Origin: Bacteroidota bacterium
GTDB taxonomy: Bacteria > Bacteroidota > Bacteroidia > Chitinophagales > Chitinophagaceae
Direction: 5' to 3'
Length of the DNA: 45,462 nt
NCBI GenBank assembly: GCA_026391125.1
Contig: JAPLEO010000045.1
Location: forward strand, 1 to 45,462
Numbering within the stretch: the first letter of the stretch is position 1; each line of letters begins with the position of its first letter. Below are positions 9,199 to 18,466 of this stretch, one piece after another. The notes below the pieces were generated by a model. The model was not told the origin of the DNA. It searched no databases and was given only the letters and a program-made list of their open reading frames with translations. The translations under genes were made by a program, and so were the position numbers.

Positions 9199-10200
9199 TT
9201 AGAAGTATTTTAATGTTCTTAAATAATTGCGCACATAATCATCCACTCCTGCTTCTAACGTATAGAAATGATTCGTATAACCGGCATTACGCAGCTTCTG
9301 CATATTGGCTTCTGTAAAATATTGATAGGTTTCTCGCAAATCGAGAGGCATGTCAATAAATTCTATATTGGGTTGAAGATCTAATCCTTTGAAACTAGCT
9401 GCTGCCAAATCATAAAACGATCTTGCTTTTCCAGTGCCTAAGTTATATAAACCGTTATTAGCATTTTGCCAAGATTTCGAAAGCATTAAATCAGTCATCC
9501 ATTCAATTACTTTCATTAGATCTATCACGTATATAAAATCGCGTAATTGTTGTCCATCTTCAAAGTCTGGACGATGGCTTTTGAATAGTTTTACAACACC
9601 ATTATTTTTGATCTGATTCACCGCATGCCAAATAACGCTGGCCATTCTTCCTTTATGGTATTCATTCGGACCGTATACATTGAAAAACTTCAACCCAGTC
9701 CAATAAACAGGCGTTTCATTTTGTTGTAATGCCCATTTATCAAATTCATTTTTACTAACCCCATATGGATTTAATGGCTGTAGTTTTTCAACAATAGCAT
9801 GATCATCATTATAACCCAGTTCTCCCGCTCCATAAGTAGCCGCAGAAGAGGCATAAATTAATGGGATCTGATATGCCACCGAATAGTTCCAAATTGATTT
9901 AGAGTATTCAACATTTAATGCTTCATGAATGGCATAGTTGAATTCTGTAGTATCTGTTCTAGCCCCAAGATGTATGATGAGGTCTATTTTGGGTTTGTGC
10001 AATTCTAACCAATCAAAAAATGAATGGCGTTCTAATACTTCTACATATTTTTTGCCTTCCCAATTCTTTCGTTTCGATTCAATGCCAAAATCATCAACCA
10101 ACAAAAGGTTTTCAAATCCTTTTTCGTTGAGCGATTGCACCATACAGGAGCCGATAAATCCGGCCGCACCTGTAACTACAATGGTTGCTGATTGCTGCAT
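9199..10200 (-). CDS. hldD: ADP-L-glycero-D-manno-heptose-6-epimerase
   Basis: Epimerises the activated heptose used to build the lipopolysaccharide inner core. It is an extended short-chain dehydrogenase: GAAGFIGS (about residues 11-18) binds NADP. The YxxxK catalytic pair is in NPYGVSKNEFDKW, and the diagnostic FFNVYGPNEYHKGRMASV and FEDGQQLRDFIYV segments distinguish HldD from GalE-like epimerases. Length (333 aa) is normal. The start codon directly abuts the purL stop, which suggests translational coupling with purL. Other heptose genes are not in the window. Confidence 0.93.
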   Translation of the reverse strand: MQQSATIVVTGAAGFIGSCMVQSLNEKGFENLLLVDDFGIESKRKNWEGKKYVEVLERHSFFDWLELHKPKIDLIIHLGARTDTTEFNYAIHEALNVEYSKSIWNYSVAYQIPLIYASSAATYGAGELGYNDDHAIVEKLQPLNPYGVSKNEFDKWALQQNETPVYWTGLKFFNVYGPNEYHKGRMASVIWHAVNQIKNNGVVKLFKSHRPDFEDGQQLRDFIYVIDLMKVIEWMTDLMLSKSWQNANNGLYNLGTGKARSFYDLAAASFKGLDLQPNIEFIDMPLDLRETYQYFTEANMQKLRNAGYTNHFYTLEAGVDDYVRNYLRTLKYF

Positions 10201-12405
10201 TTAGTTTAATAGTTTTTCGATGGCAGTATCATATTTATCCTTCCAACTTGTGATATTGCCCCATGCTTCACCATTTACATTAATATCACCAGCACTAACA
10301 GTACCTAATTCTGTAACCGTTATCCCAGCAAGGTTTGCTTGTTGTATAAGTGTAGCCAGTTTTTCTTTCCTAACAGAAACAACTACCCTACTCTGTGCTT
10401 CTCCAAACCAGAATGCATCTTTTCTTGCAGACTCTTGAGCATTCACAACAAATCCAAGATCGTTTGTAAAACCTGATTCTAATAAAGTAATTGCCAATCC
10501 ACCTTCACTAATATCGTGTGCACTTTGAACAAGTCTTTCTTTGATAATCGCTGTTACAAAAGCTTGTACTTGATATTCCTGTTCCAAATCAAAATCAGGT
10601 GCAGGAGAATATTCTACCCCTTTTAATTTGTGTAAATATTCAGATGAACCGATATCATTTTTTTGATCCCCAATCAATACAATCACATCTCCCTCTTTTT
10701 TAAAGTTGAGTGTCATTCTATTTTCAAAATCGTCTAGGATTCCAACCATGCCGATTGTAGGAGTAGGATATACTGGACCATCAGGGTTTTGATTGTAGAA
10801 ACTTACATTACCCCCAGTTACAGGTGTATTGAATTTTTTACAAGCATCACCCATACCTGTAACTGCTTTTACAAACTGATAATAAACTTCAGGATCATAA
10901 GGGTTACCAAAATTAAGACAGTTGGTAACTCCGATAGGCTCACCACCACTGCACACAATATTTCTAGCTGCTTCAGCAACTGCGATCATACCACCTTTAT
11001 AAGGATCTGCAAAAACATATTTGCTATTACAATCAACAGTTATTGCTAATGCTTTACCAGTACCTTTTGCTAAAACAATTGAAGCGTCGCTTGGGGCATT
11101 AGTAGATGTGTTACCTGCTCCCACCATACTATCATATTGCGTATAAACCCAACGTTTAGAAGCGATGTTTGGTATTTGAACTAACTGTTCTGCAACTGCT
11201 TTGATATCATTGGTATCAGCGATGCTATTGAGATCAAATGCTTTGATCTTTTCAAAATATTTTGGTTCAGTATATTCTCTGGTATATTGAGGAGCACCAC
11301 CACCAAGAACTAATTCATAAGCAGGAATTTCAGCCTCTAATTCACCATGCATATAGAACTTCAATAATCCATCACCAGTAACTTCTCCAATCTTGCTGCA
11401 GCTTAAATCCCATTTATCAAATACTGCGAGTACGGCCTCTTCTTTTCCTTTTTCAACAACGATCAACATTCTTTCTTGACTCTCACTTAATAAGAGTTCC
11501 CATGCTTTCATATTTTGTTGACGAGTAGGAACTTTATCCAAATCAATGCGCATACCAACACCACCTTTTGCACTCATCTCTGCTGTAGAACAAATGATTC
11601 CTGCAGCACCCATGTCTTGCATCCCAATGATGGCATTGGTATCAATCACTTCCAAACATGCTTCCAATAATTTCTTTTCTTGAAATGGATCACCAACCTG
11701 AACTGCTGGTAATTCTTCTGTGCTATCTGCAGTAATTTCAGCTGATGCAAAACTTGCACCACCAATTCCATCTTTACCTGTTGCACTACCTACAAAGAAA
11801 ACCGGATTACCAATGCCTGCTGCAGTTGCACTAATCATCTTACTAGATTGCATGATTCCAACACTCATTGCATTAACGAGTGGATTAGTATGATAACAAT
11901 CTTCAAAATAAACTTCTCCTCCTACTGTTGGTACACCAAAGCAATTGCCATAGTGTCCAATACCATGCACCACACCCGCTAACAAGCGTTGTGTTTTGGT
12001 ATCCTGAATATTTCCAAATCTTAAACTATTTAACGAGGCAATGGGTCTTGCGCCCATTGTGAAAATGTCTCTTTGAATACCACCTACACCGGTTGCAGCA
12101 CCCTGAAAAGGTTCAATAGCACTAGGATGATTATGACTTTCGATCTTAAAAACAACCCCGAATCCATTGCCCATATCCATTAGTCCAGCGTTTTCTTCGC
12201 CAGCAGCTACAAGCATCCTTCCACCATCACGGGGAAGTGTTTTCAACCATTTGATACTATTTTTATAACTACAGTGCTCACTCCACATACCACTAAAGGC
12301 ACATAGCTCTGTGAAATTTGGGGTGCGACCTAGTTTTTGTTTAATCAGTTCGAACTCTTCTTCGGTAATTCGAAGTTGCTTGGCTGTTTTTGCTGTAATT
12401 TTCAT
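10201..12405 (-). CDS. purL: Phosphoribosylformylglycinamidine synthase, PurL subunit
   Basis: ATP-dependent synthesis of FGAM from FGAR in purine biosynthesis. At 734 aa it is the short PurL form, which works with separate PurQ (glutaminase) and PurS; neither is in the window. Recognisable signatures include FTELCAFSGMWSEHCSYKNS near the N-terminus, the FKIESHNHPSAIEPFQGAATG metal/ATP segment (about 88-108) and a second AIRS-like half with the TGGNVSFYNQ segment. It is the first gene of the operon with hldD, proC and the barrel protein. A near-consensus -7 element lies just upstream. Confidence 0.97.
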   Translation of the reverse strand: MKITAKTAKQLRITEEEFELIKQKLGRTPNFTELCAFSGMWSEHCSYKNSIKWLKTLPRDGGRMLVAAGEENAGLMDMGNGFGVVFKIESHNHPSAIEPFQGAATGVGGIQRDIFTMGARPIASLNSLRFGNIQDTKTQRLLAGVVHGIGHYGNCFGVPTVGGEVYFEDCYHTNPLVNAMSVGIMQSSKMISATAAGIGNPVFFVGSATGKDGIGGASFASAEITADSTEELPAVQVGDPFQEKKLLEACLEVIDTNAIIGMQDMGAAGIICSTAEMSAKGGVGMRIDLDKVPTRQQNMKAWELLLSESQERMLIVVEKGKEEAVLAVFDKWDLSCSKIGEVTGDGLLKFYMHGELEAEIPAYELVLGGGAPQYTREYTEPKYFEKIKAFDLNSIADTNDIKAVAEQLVQIPNIASKRWVYTQYDSMVGAGNTSTNAPSDASIVLAKGTGKALAITVDCNSKYVFADPYKGGMIAVAEAARNIVCSGGEPIGVTNCLNFGNPYDPEVYYQFVKAVTGMGDACKKFNTPVTGGNVSFYNQNPDGPVYPTPTIGMVGILDDFENRMTLNFKKEGDVIVLIGDQKNDIGSSEYLHKLKGVEYSPAPDFDLEQEYQVQAFVTAIIKERLVQSAHDISEGGLAITLLESGFTNDLGFVVNAQESARKDAFWFGEAQSRVVVSVRKEKLATLIQQANLAGITVTELGTVSAGDINVNGEAWGNITSWKDKYDTAIEKLLN

Positions 12406-12412
12406 AACAGCG

Positions 12413-12420
12413 CGAAGGTA
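12413..12420 (-). promoter_or_regulatory. Probable -7 element of the purL operon
   Basis: The minus strand reads TACCTTCG, one mismatch from TAnnTTTG, 7 nt upstream of the purL ATG. Such a position would give a very short leader. Confidence 0.35.
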
Positions 12421-12466
12421 AGAAAGTAGAATTAAGGGGCAAGGCTAAGTTTTCGACAAAAAAAAA

Positions 12467-12480
12467 CCACCCGAAGGTGG
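12467..12480 (-). terminator. Terminator of the head-GIN protein gene
   Basis: A CCACC stem pairs with GGTGG around a stable CGAA/TTCG tetraloop. On the minus strand it is followed by a run of T. It separates the head-GIN gene from purL. Confidence 0.8.
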
Positions 12481-12500
12481 CTAAAAAAATTTGTCGTTTA

Positions 12501-13223
12501 TTAAGCTTTGATCACTTTCCCACTACCTGCAGCATGCGCTTCTATATCACTTGCAGCTCCTTTATAATATACATTTCCACTTCCACTGATATTTGCTTTC
12601 ACTGATTGATTTGCAAAAATGCGCACATTTCCACTACCACTGATCCTTACTACGGCATGATCAACTTGCAAATTGGCACAATCTGCATTACCACTCCCAC
12701 TGATACTCACTTCTGCTTTTTCAGCTTTACCTGAAAGTTGAATATTACCACTACCTGCAATACTCATTGAAACGGCACTAGCACTATTGAAAGCCACTTT
12801 AATATTACCTGATCCAGAAATGCTTAATTGCATTGGACCATCTGAACTAAATTTACCCTCACCCATAATATTACCACTACCAGAAAGCGAGATCGCAGAT
12901 AAATTGTTCAAGACAACATAAATAACAATCTTATTATGAGATTTTAGGTTGGTATTTTTTTTACTATGAATACTTATGCGATTCCCTTCCAATTCCGTTA
13001 CAATATAAGGTAGGAGGTTTTCATCCCCTTCCACTTGCACACTGCATGTATTGCCATAGGCAACCATCACATCCCAGGATCCTGAACTACTAATTTTTGA
13101 AAATTCTCCTATAGAACGGGTTTCTTTTTTCAACTGTCCGTTTCCTTCTATTTTCTCCCAATTCCATTGTGCAAATCCAGTTACACAAAAGAGTAAAGCG
13201 CAGAGCAATAAGTTTTTCTTCAT
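12501..13223 (-). CDS. Exported head-GIN (DUF2807) domain protein
   Basis: Cell-envelope protein of unknown function. The signal peptide (residues 1-18) ends at GFAQ. The rest is a DUF2807 'putative auto-transporter adhesin, head GIN domain', a right-handed beta-helix-like fold. The sequence shows at least six copies of the short repeat S[IL][SA]GSGN, spaced about 16-20 residues apart, between about residues 115 and 220; each probably forms one turn. Length (240 aa) is typical. It is upstream of the purL operon on the same strand but separated by a terminator. No lipobox and no membrane helix beyond the signal. Confidence 0.88.
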   Translation of the reverse strand: MKKNLLLCALLFCVTGFAQWNWEKIEGNGQLKKETRSIGEFSKISSSGSWDVMVAYGNTCSVQVEGDENLLPYIVTELEGNRISIHSKKNTNLKSHNKIVIYVVLNNLSAISLSGSGNIMGEGKFSSDGPMQLSISGSGNIKVAFNSASAVSMSIAGSGNIQLSGKAEKAEVSISGSGNADCANLQVDHAVVRISGSGNVRIFANQSVKANISGSGNVYYKGAASDIEAHAAGSGKVIKA

Positions 13224-13457
13224 GGTGGTATTTTTAGCGTTATTTATTCTGAAACGTTACTACCACATAAAAGTTACATTAATATAAAAGATATATAAAG
13301 GGATGCCAAGGGCAAAAACTTAAAAAAACCTTAAGCAAACCCAATTTTTTGAACACTTTAAATATTTAAAAATAATATAATACTTATATTTTTCAACATT
13401 TTGCCCTTTTTTTTGAGATATTTTCCACAAACAGCAAATAATTTTAAAGGATTTCTG

Positions 13458-13465
13458 TATTTTCG
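13458..13465 (+). promoter_or_regulatory. Probable -7 element of glnN
   Basis: TATTTTCG, one mismatch from TAnnTTTG, 21 nt upstream of the ATG. The divergent spacer 13224-13457 before it is AT-rich with poly-A and poly-T tracts; I see no other defined site in it. Confidence 0.35.
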
Positions 13466-13486
13466 TCTTACTAAATCAAAAAAATT

Positions 13487-15679
13487 ATGTCACTTAGATT
13501 TCAAGCAATTGGTACACTGAAAGCAGAATCCGGTGCCGGGAGTGCAGTCGGAAGTAGTAAAATCACAAGCATTTTTGGTGAAAATGTATTCACTGTAAAA
13601 ACTGCAAGAGAGTTTTTAAGCGATGACGCTTATAAAAGTCTTGTAACTAGTATCAAAGGTGGCAAAAAAATTGATCGTGCAAACGCAGGCAGTATTGCAA
13701 ATGGTATGCGCGCATGGGCTGAAGCAAAAGGTGTTACACACTTTACACACTGGTTTCAACCATTAACTGGAACTACTGCAGAAAAGCATGATAGTTTTTT
13801 CACTCTAAAAAGTGATGGCACAGCTATAGAAGAATTTGACGGTGCAGCTTTAATTCAGCAAGAGCCTGATGCATCTTCTTTCCCTAACGGAGGTATTCGT
13901 GCAACTTTTGAAGCACGTGGTTATACCGCTTGGGATCCATCTTCACCAGCTTTCATTATTGAAATTGGTTATGGTAAAACATTATGTATTCCTACCATCT
14001 TCGTTTCTTATACTGGTGAATCATTAGATTATAAAGCTCCCTTGTTAAAAGCTTTGGAAGCATTGAATAAATCAGCTGTTGAAGTAGCAAACTATTTCGA
14101 TAAAAACGTTACAAAGATCACTGCTACCTTAGGTTGGGAGCAAGAGTATTTTGTAATTGATGAAGGTTTAGCAAATTGTCGTCCAGACTTAGTACAAGCT
14201 GGTCGTACATTATTCGGAGCTGCTCCTGCTAAAGGTCAGCAGTTAGAAGATCATTATTTCGGTTCAATCCCTGAAAGAGTTTATGCTTTCATGCGTGACT
14301 ACGAAACTGAAGCATATAAATTAGGTATTCCTTTACGTACTCGTCATAATGAGGTAGCACCTGCTCAGTTTGAGTGTGCTCCAATTTTTGAAGAAGTAAA
14401 TATTGCAGTTGACCATAACACATTGTTGATGGATGTGATGAGTCGTGTTGCAAAAAGACATGGCCTTCGCGTATTGTTGCATGAAAAGCCATTTGCTGGA
14501 ATCAACGGTAGTGGTAAGCACAATAACTGGAGTATGGCAACTGATACCGGTGTTAACTTGTTAGCTCCTGGTAAAACTCCTAAGACTAACTTGATGTTCT
14601 TGACCTTCTTTGTAAACACCATCAAAGCGGTTCATGATTATTCAGATATATTAAGAGCATCGATTGCATCAGCAGGTAACGATCACCGTTTAGGTGCGAA
14701 CGAAGCTCCTCCAGCAATCATCTCTGTATTCGTTGGTCAGTATTTAGCTAAAGTTTTATCTGATATCGAATCAAGAGTGGGCGATAAGTTTGACGAACAA
14801 GATGAAGCAATCTTGAAATTAGATTTACACCGCAGCATTCCTGAATTGTTGTTAGATAATACAGATCGTAATAGAACTTCTCCATTCGCATTCACTGGAA
14901 ATAAATTTGAATTCCGTGCTGTTGGTTCTACTGCTAACTGTGCTAATCCAATGATTGCCTTGAATACCATTATGGCTGCTACTTTGAAGCAATTCAAAAA
15001 AGATGTAGATGGTATGATCGAAAAAGGAGACAAGAAAGAAATCGCGATCATGCATGTTATTCAACGTTATATTGTTGAAAGCAAAGCTGTATTGTTCGAA
15101 GGTGATGGTTATAGTGCTGAGTGGGCTAAAGAAGCTGAGAGAAGAGGTTTAGCAAACATTAAAACTACCCCTTTGGCATTCGATGCTTTGGCAACCGATA
15201 AAGCTAAACACCTATTTGAATCAAATGGTATTTACAACCATGTTGAATTAGAAGCACGTCATGAGATTGAATTAGAAAACTATTTGAAGAAAGTTCAAAT
15301 TGAAGGTCGTGTAATGGGTGATCTTGCATTAAACCACATCATTCCTGCTGCGATCAAGTATCAGAATGACTTATTGAAAAACATCAATGGTTTGAAAGAA
15401 GCTGGTTTACCTGAAGCGGCTTATGCAAGTCAACTTAGCATTTTGAAACAAGTAAGTGAACACATTCAAGTGATTCATGAGAAAGTTCATGCAATGGTGG
15501 AAGCTCGTAAAATCGCTAACAATATTGAGAATACAAGAACAAAAGCAATTGCTTACGAAAGTCAAGTGAAAGCTGCTTATTTCGATACCATTCGTTACCA
15601 TGTTGACAAACTGGAATCATTGGTTGATGACGAAATTTGGACCTTACCAAAATATCGTGAAATGTTGTTCTTAAGATAA
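13487..15679 (+). CDS. glnN: Type III glutamine synthetase
   Basis: ATP-dependent synthesis of glutamine from glutamate and ammonium. At 730 aa it is far longer than GSI or GSII and matches GSIII, the form usual in Bacteroidota. Signatures include THWFQPLTGTTAEKHDSF (about residues 88-105), the catalytic-domain segments GWEQEYFVID and RTRHNEVAPAQFE, the ATP/glutamate region INGSGKHNNWSM, and NRTSPFAFTGNKFEFRAVG. A helical GSIII C-terminal domain follows (about 590-730). It is a single gene with its own promoter-like element and a strong terminator. No nitrogen-regulatory gene is adjacent. Confidence 0.97.
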   Translation: MSLRFQAIGTLKAESGAGSAVGSSKITSIFGENVFTVKTAREFLSDDAYKSLVTSIKGGKKIDRANAGSIANGMRAWAEAKGVTHFTHWFQPLTGTTAEKHDSFFTLKSDGTAIEEFDGAALIQQEPDASSFPNGGIRATFEARGYTAWDPSSPAFIIEIGYGKTLCIPTIFVSYTGESLDYKAPLLKALEALNKSAVEVANYFDKNVTKITATLGWEQEYFVIDEGLANCRPDLVQAGRTLFGAAPAKGQQLEDHYFGSIPERVYAFMRDYETEAYKLGIPLRTRHNEVAPAQFECAPIFEEVNIAVDHNTLLMDVMSRVAKRHGLRVLLHEKPFAGINGSGKHNNWSMATDTGVNLLAPGKTPKTNLMFLTFFVNTIKAVHDYSDILRASIASAGNDHRLGANEAPPAIISVFVGQYLAKVLSDIESRVGDKFDEQDEAILKLDLHRSIPELLLDNTDRNRTSPFAFTGNKFEFRAVGSTANCANPMIALNTIMAATLKQFKKDVDGMIEKGDKKEIAIMHVIQRYIVESKAVLFEGDGYSAEWAKEAERRGLANIKTTPLAFDALATDKAKHLFESNGIYNHVELEARHEIELENYLKKVQIEGRVMGDLALNHIIPAAIKYQNDLLKNINGLKEAGLPEAAYASQLSILKQVSEHIQVIHEKVHAMVEARKIANNIENTRTKAIAYESQVKAAYFDTIRYHVDKLESLVDDEIWTLPKYREMLFLR

Positions 15680-15701
15680 TTTTTGACTTGAGCAATAATA
15701 G

Positions 15702-15738
15702 CCCTGTCCCGATCCCGAGTTCTCGGGACGGGATGGGG
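15702..15738 (+). terminator. Terminator of glnN
   Basis: A GC-rich hairpin in which the CCCGATCCCGAG-type left arm pairs with CTCGGGACGGG, with one bulge and two wobbles. It is followed by TTTTTTATTTT and begins 22 nt after the stop codon. Confidence 0.85.
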
Positions 15739-15852
15739 TTTTTTATTTTAACAAGTACAGGCCGACAAATTAAAAGCCTTCACCGATAATCATTCTATAG
15801 AATCAGTTATTTCCTAACTTAATAGTCGTTTAAAATCTAAAAAAATATAGAA

Positions 15853-16242
15853 ATGAAAAAAGTACTTGCTTTATTAGCTATTATTCTGGTAGCTTCTTTT
15901 AACACGATCATGGCGCAACCTCCAGGTGGTGGTCAGCAAATGGACCCTGCTCAGATGTTAGAAATGATGAAACAACGTGTTAAACCTCAGCTGATCGAAA
16001 AAACAAAGATCACTGATGCTCAGGCCGACAAAGTTTTAGAAATTCAATTAGCTTCTCAAGGTGCAATGCGTGGTATGCGCGACCTAAGCGAAGAAGAGCG
16101 TGCAGCTAAAACGAAAGAGATCAGAGACGCCAACAACAAAAAATTCAAAGACATTCCACTAACCGACGATCAGATCAAAGCCGTAAATGATTTCTACGAC
16201 GAAATGCGTAAAAATCGTGGCCAACGTGGCGGAGGGAAATAA
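15853..16242 (+). CDS. Small secreted protein of unknown function (Spy/DUF4890-like)
   Basis: A 129-residue exported protein. The signal peptide (residues 1-21) ends at IMAQ and is followed by a Pro/Gly/Gln-rich linker. Two amphipathic helical segments come next: about 30-75 (QMLEMMKQRVKPQLIEKTKI) and about 78-120. The C-terminus is basic and glycine-rich (RGQRGGGK). The pattern of a helical mature region with ITDAQADKV and LTDDQIKAV motifs resembles small periplasmic Spy/CpxP-like or DUF4890 proteins, which are often stress chaperones. This is inferred from pattern, not close identity. It is a single gene between glnN and the convergent accC. Confidence 0.7.
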   Translation: MKKVLALLAIILVASFNTIMAQPPGGGQQMDPAQMLEMMKQRVKPQLIEKTKITDAQADKVLEIQLASQGAMRGMRDLSEEERAAKTKEIRDANNKKFKDIPLTDDQIKAVNDFYDEMRKNRGQRGGGK

Positions 16243-16259
16243 GAAAGTGAAGAGATAAT

Positions 16260-16430
16260 AGATAAAAGTGAAGAGTGAAGGCACTCAAAAACATTAACCT
16301 CATCCCAGAGCAATATTGGATGAGGAGTTAATCCCCAAGAAAAAGCCTCTGATCCCGAGTACTCGGAACAGAGGCTTTTGTATACTATAAATTTCGGTTT
16401 TAGCTTTCCAACCTCTCTTCACTTTTATCT
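16260..16430. repeat. Long inverted repeat enclosing two hairpins
   Basis: The outer arms 16260-16275 (AGATAAAAGTGAAGAG) and 16415-16430 are exact 16-nt reverse complements, with partly matching flanks. Inside are a hairpin at 16293-16332 (ATTAAC..CTCATCC pairing with GGATGAGG..GTTAAT, 2-nt bulge) and the terminator at 16341-16379. Confidence 0.75.
16341..16379. terminator. Bidirectional terminator between the small secreted protein and accC
   Basis: The arms 16341-16351 (AAAAGCCTCTG) and 16369-16379 are perfectly complementary. The apex CCGAGTACTCGG pairs as well. A-rich and T-rich ends allow use on both strands, fitting the convergent genes. Confidence 0.8.
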
Positions 16431-16450
16431 CTTCTCTTTTATCTTTTTAC

Positions 16451-17788
16451 TTATTTCATCTTAAACGACTCCAAAAACTTCGTAGTAAAGTTTCCTTTTC
16501 TAAAGTCTTCGTTTTGCATCAATTGTAAATGGAATGGAATAGTTGTTTTTACTCCTTCTATCACGTACTCGCTCAGAGCACGATACATTGTATCAATTGC
16601 TTCTTCACGCGTTTGTGCTACAGTGATCAACTTACCAATCATTGAATCATAATAAGGAGGAATTACATAACCAGCATATACATGACTGTCAACACGAACG
16701 CCATGTCCGCCTGGAGTATGCAATACGGTGATCTTTCCTGGAGATGGACGAAAGTCGTTATAAGGATCTTCTGCATTGATTCTACATTCAATCGCGTGCA
16801 TTTGTGGCTCATAATTTCTACCAGAAATTTTTTCGCCCATCGCAATTTTGATTTGCTCTTTGATCAAATCAAAACTTACTACTTCTTCGGTTACACAATG
16901 TTCTACTTGAATACGTGTATTCATTTCCATGAAGTAGAAATTGCGATGCTTATCTACCAAAAATTCAATCGTACCAACACTTTCGTAGTTGATAGCAGAT
17001 GCAGCTTTGATAGCAGCTTCTCCCATTTTTTGACGTAACTCGGTAGTCATAAATGGAGAAGGAGATTCTTCCACTAATTTCTGATGTCTCCTTTGAATAG
17101 AACAATCACGCTCACTCAAATGGCAAACATTACCATATTGGTCGCCTGCAATTTGAATCTCAATATGTCGGGGTTCTTCCACGAATTTCTCCATGTAGAT
17201 CCCATCATTTTTAAAAGATGCAGCAGCCTCTATTTTAGCAGTAGTATATGCTTTTTCAATTTCATCTTCTTTCCAAACCACACGCATTCCTTTTCCACCC
17301 CCGCCAGCTGTTGCTTTAAGGATCACAGGATAGCCTACCACTTTTGCCAATTCTTTTGCTTCTTCAATACTTTCTAACAAACCCTTTCCCCCAGGTACTA
17401 CAGGAACACCAGCCTTGATCATTGTTTCTTTTGCAGTGATCTTGTCTCCCATTTTGTTGATCATTTCGGGAGTTGGACCAATAAATTTGATACCATGATC
17501 TGCACAGATCTGAGAGAATTTGGCATTTTCTGCTAAAAACCCGTAGCCAGGATGCACTGCATCGGCATTGGTGATTTCAGCGGCTGCCATAATATGTGGA
17601 ATGTTAAGATAAGAATCAGCACTTTGAGGTTTCCCAATACAAACAGCTTCATCTGCAAACTTTACGTGAAGGCTGTCTTTATCAGCAGTTGAATAAACTG
17701 CAACTGTTTTGATACCCATTTCTCTACAGGTACGAATAACCCGTAAAGCTATCTCACCCCTATTGGCAATCAATATTTTTTTAAACAT
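16451..17788 (-). CDS. accC: Acetyl-CoA carboxylase, biotin carboxylase subunit
   Basis: ATP-dependent carboxylation of the biotin on AccB, the first half of the malonyl-CoA-forming reaction of fatty acid synthesis. It has the N-terminal preATP-grasp segment ([20 protein letters not shown]), the ATP-grasp glycine loop [15 protein letters not shown] (about residues 158-172), the [13 protein letters not shown] segment, and the metal/catalytic region [20 protein letters not shown] (about 280-300). Length (445 aa) is standard. It lies 25 nt downstream of accB in the same operon. The carboxyltransferase subunits are not in the window. Confidence 0.97.
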   Translation of the reverse strand: MFKKILIANRGEIALRVIRTCREMGIKTVAVYSTADKDSLHVKFADEAVCIGKPQSADSYLNIPHIMAAAEITNADAVHPGYGFLAENAKFSQICADHGIKFIGPTPEMINKMGDKITAKETMIKAGVPVVPGGKGLLESIEEAKELAKVVGYPVILKATAGGGGKGMRVVWKEDEIEKAYTTAKIEAAASFKNDGIYMEKFVEEPRHIEIQIAGDQYGNVCHLSERDCSIQRRHQKLVEESPSPFMTTELRQKMGEAAIKAASAINYESVGTIEFLVDKHRNFYFMEMNTRIQVEHCVTEEVVSFDLIKEQIKIAMGEKISGRNYEPQMHAIECRINAEDPYNDFRPSPGKITVLHTPGGHGVRVDSHVYAGYVIPPYYDSMIGKLITVAQTREEAIDTMYRALSEYVIEGVKTTIPFHLQLMQNEDFRKGNFTTKFLESFKMK

Positions 17789-17813
17789 GAATTCAGTTTA
17801 ATGAGAAAAAAAA

Positions 17814-18284
17814 TTATGCAGGCTCAACAAGGAACAAAGGTTGGTCGTACTCTACCGGACTGGCATCGTCAACCAAAATTTTCACAATTGTTCCACTGAT
17901 CTCGCTTTCAATTTCATTGAAAAGCTTCATAGCCTCAATAATACATACCACTTTACCAGGAGTTACTTCAGTACCGATTTCTGCAAAAATTGGTTTGTCG
18001 GGTGAAGGGCGACGATAAAATGTGCCAATCATCGGACTCTTGATAGTGATTAAGTTATCAGCCTTAGCAGGTGCTGGGGCAGGTGCTCCACTAGCTACTG
18101 GAGCCAAAGCTACAGCAGGAGCTGGAGCCGTAGTAAACACTTGGTGTTGAGGAGCTGCTACAGTAATTGCTGGCTCTTCTTTTTGCTTAATGGTAACCTT
18201 ACCATCTTTGTCTTCAATACTGATTTCACCAATATTACTTTTATTGACGATCTTGATTAATTCGTGAATTTGCTTCAAGTCCAT
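17814..18284 (-). CDS. accB: Biotin carboxyl carrier protein of acetyl-CoA carboxylase
   Basis: Carries carboxybiotin between AccC and the carboxyltransferase. It has an N-terminal helical part (1-35), an Ala/Pro-rich flexible linker (about 42-74) and a C-terminal biotinyl domain (about 78-156). The biotinylated residue is Lys120 in the conserved EAMKLFNEI. Length (156 aa) is normal. It is the first gene of the accB-accC unit, and efp is 182 nt upstream on the same strand. The efp-accB-accC order is common in bacteria. Confidence 0.97.
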   Translation of the reverse strand: MDLKQIHELIKIVNKSNIGEISIEDKDGKVTIKQKEEPAITVAAPQHQVFTTAPAPAVALAPVASGAPAPAPAKADNLITIKSPMIGTFYRRPSPDKPIFAEIGTEVTPGKVVCIIEAMKLFNEIESEISGTIVKILVDDASPVEYDQPLFLVEPA

Positions 18285-18334
18285 AAACGGGAGGTTTTTA
18301 GTAAAAAACGGTTAATTTAGGCCAAATCGGGGGG

Positions 18335-18341
18335 CAAAATA
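18335..18341 (-). promoter_or_regulatory. Possible -7 element of accB-accC
   Basis: The minus strand reads TATTTTG, which matches TAnnTTTG with one spacer base missing. It is about 50 nt upstream of the accB start and downstream of the efp hairpin, so accBC may have its own promoter. Confidence 0.3.
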
Positions 18342-18418
18342 GCTATTTTTTAGTAAAAACAGCGATTTTCTTTAAAATGGGGACAATTAGATTTTGCCGT
18401 TCAATGCCCCTTAAAATG

Positions 18419-18447
18419 AGAAATGACAGCTCAAAGCTGCCATTTCT
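18419..18447 (-). terminator. Weak terminator-like hairpin after efp
   Basis: The 13-nt arms AGAAATGACAGCT and AGCTGCCATTTCT pair with one A-C mismatch and a 3-nt loop, 19 nt after the efp stop. On the minus strand it is followed only by a short T run (ATTTT), so it may be leaky. Confidence 0.5.
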
Positions 18448-18466
18448 GAAATATCGATATTCTTGA

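Noticed and set aside
13224..13486. Possible riboswitch or nitrogen-control site upstream of glnN
   Set aside because: Only AT-rich tracts and a -7-like word are visible; no stable structure or repeated operator found.
14289..15064. Several minus-strand frames of 60-104 codons inside glnN
   Set aside because: Antisense to an intact, highly conserved gene; their length reflects the codon bias of glnN.
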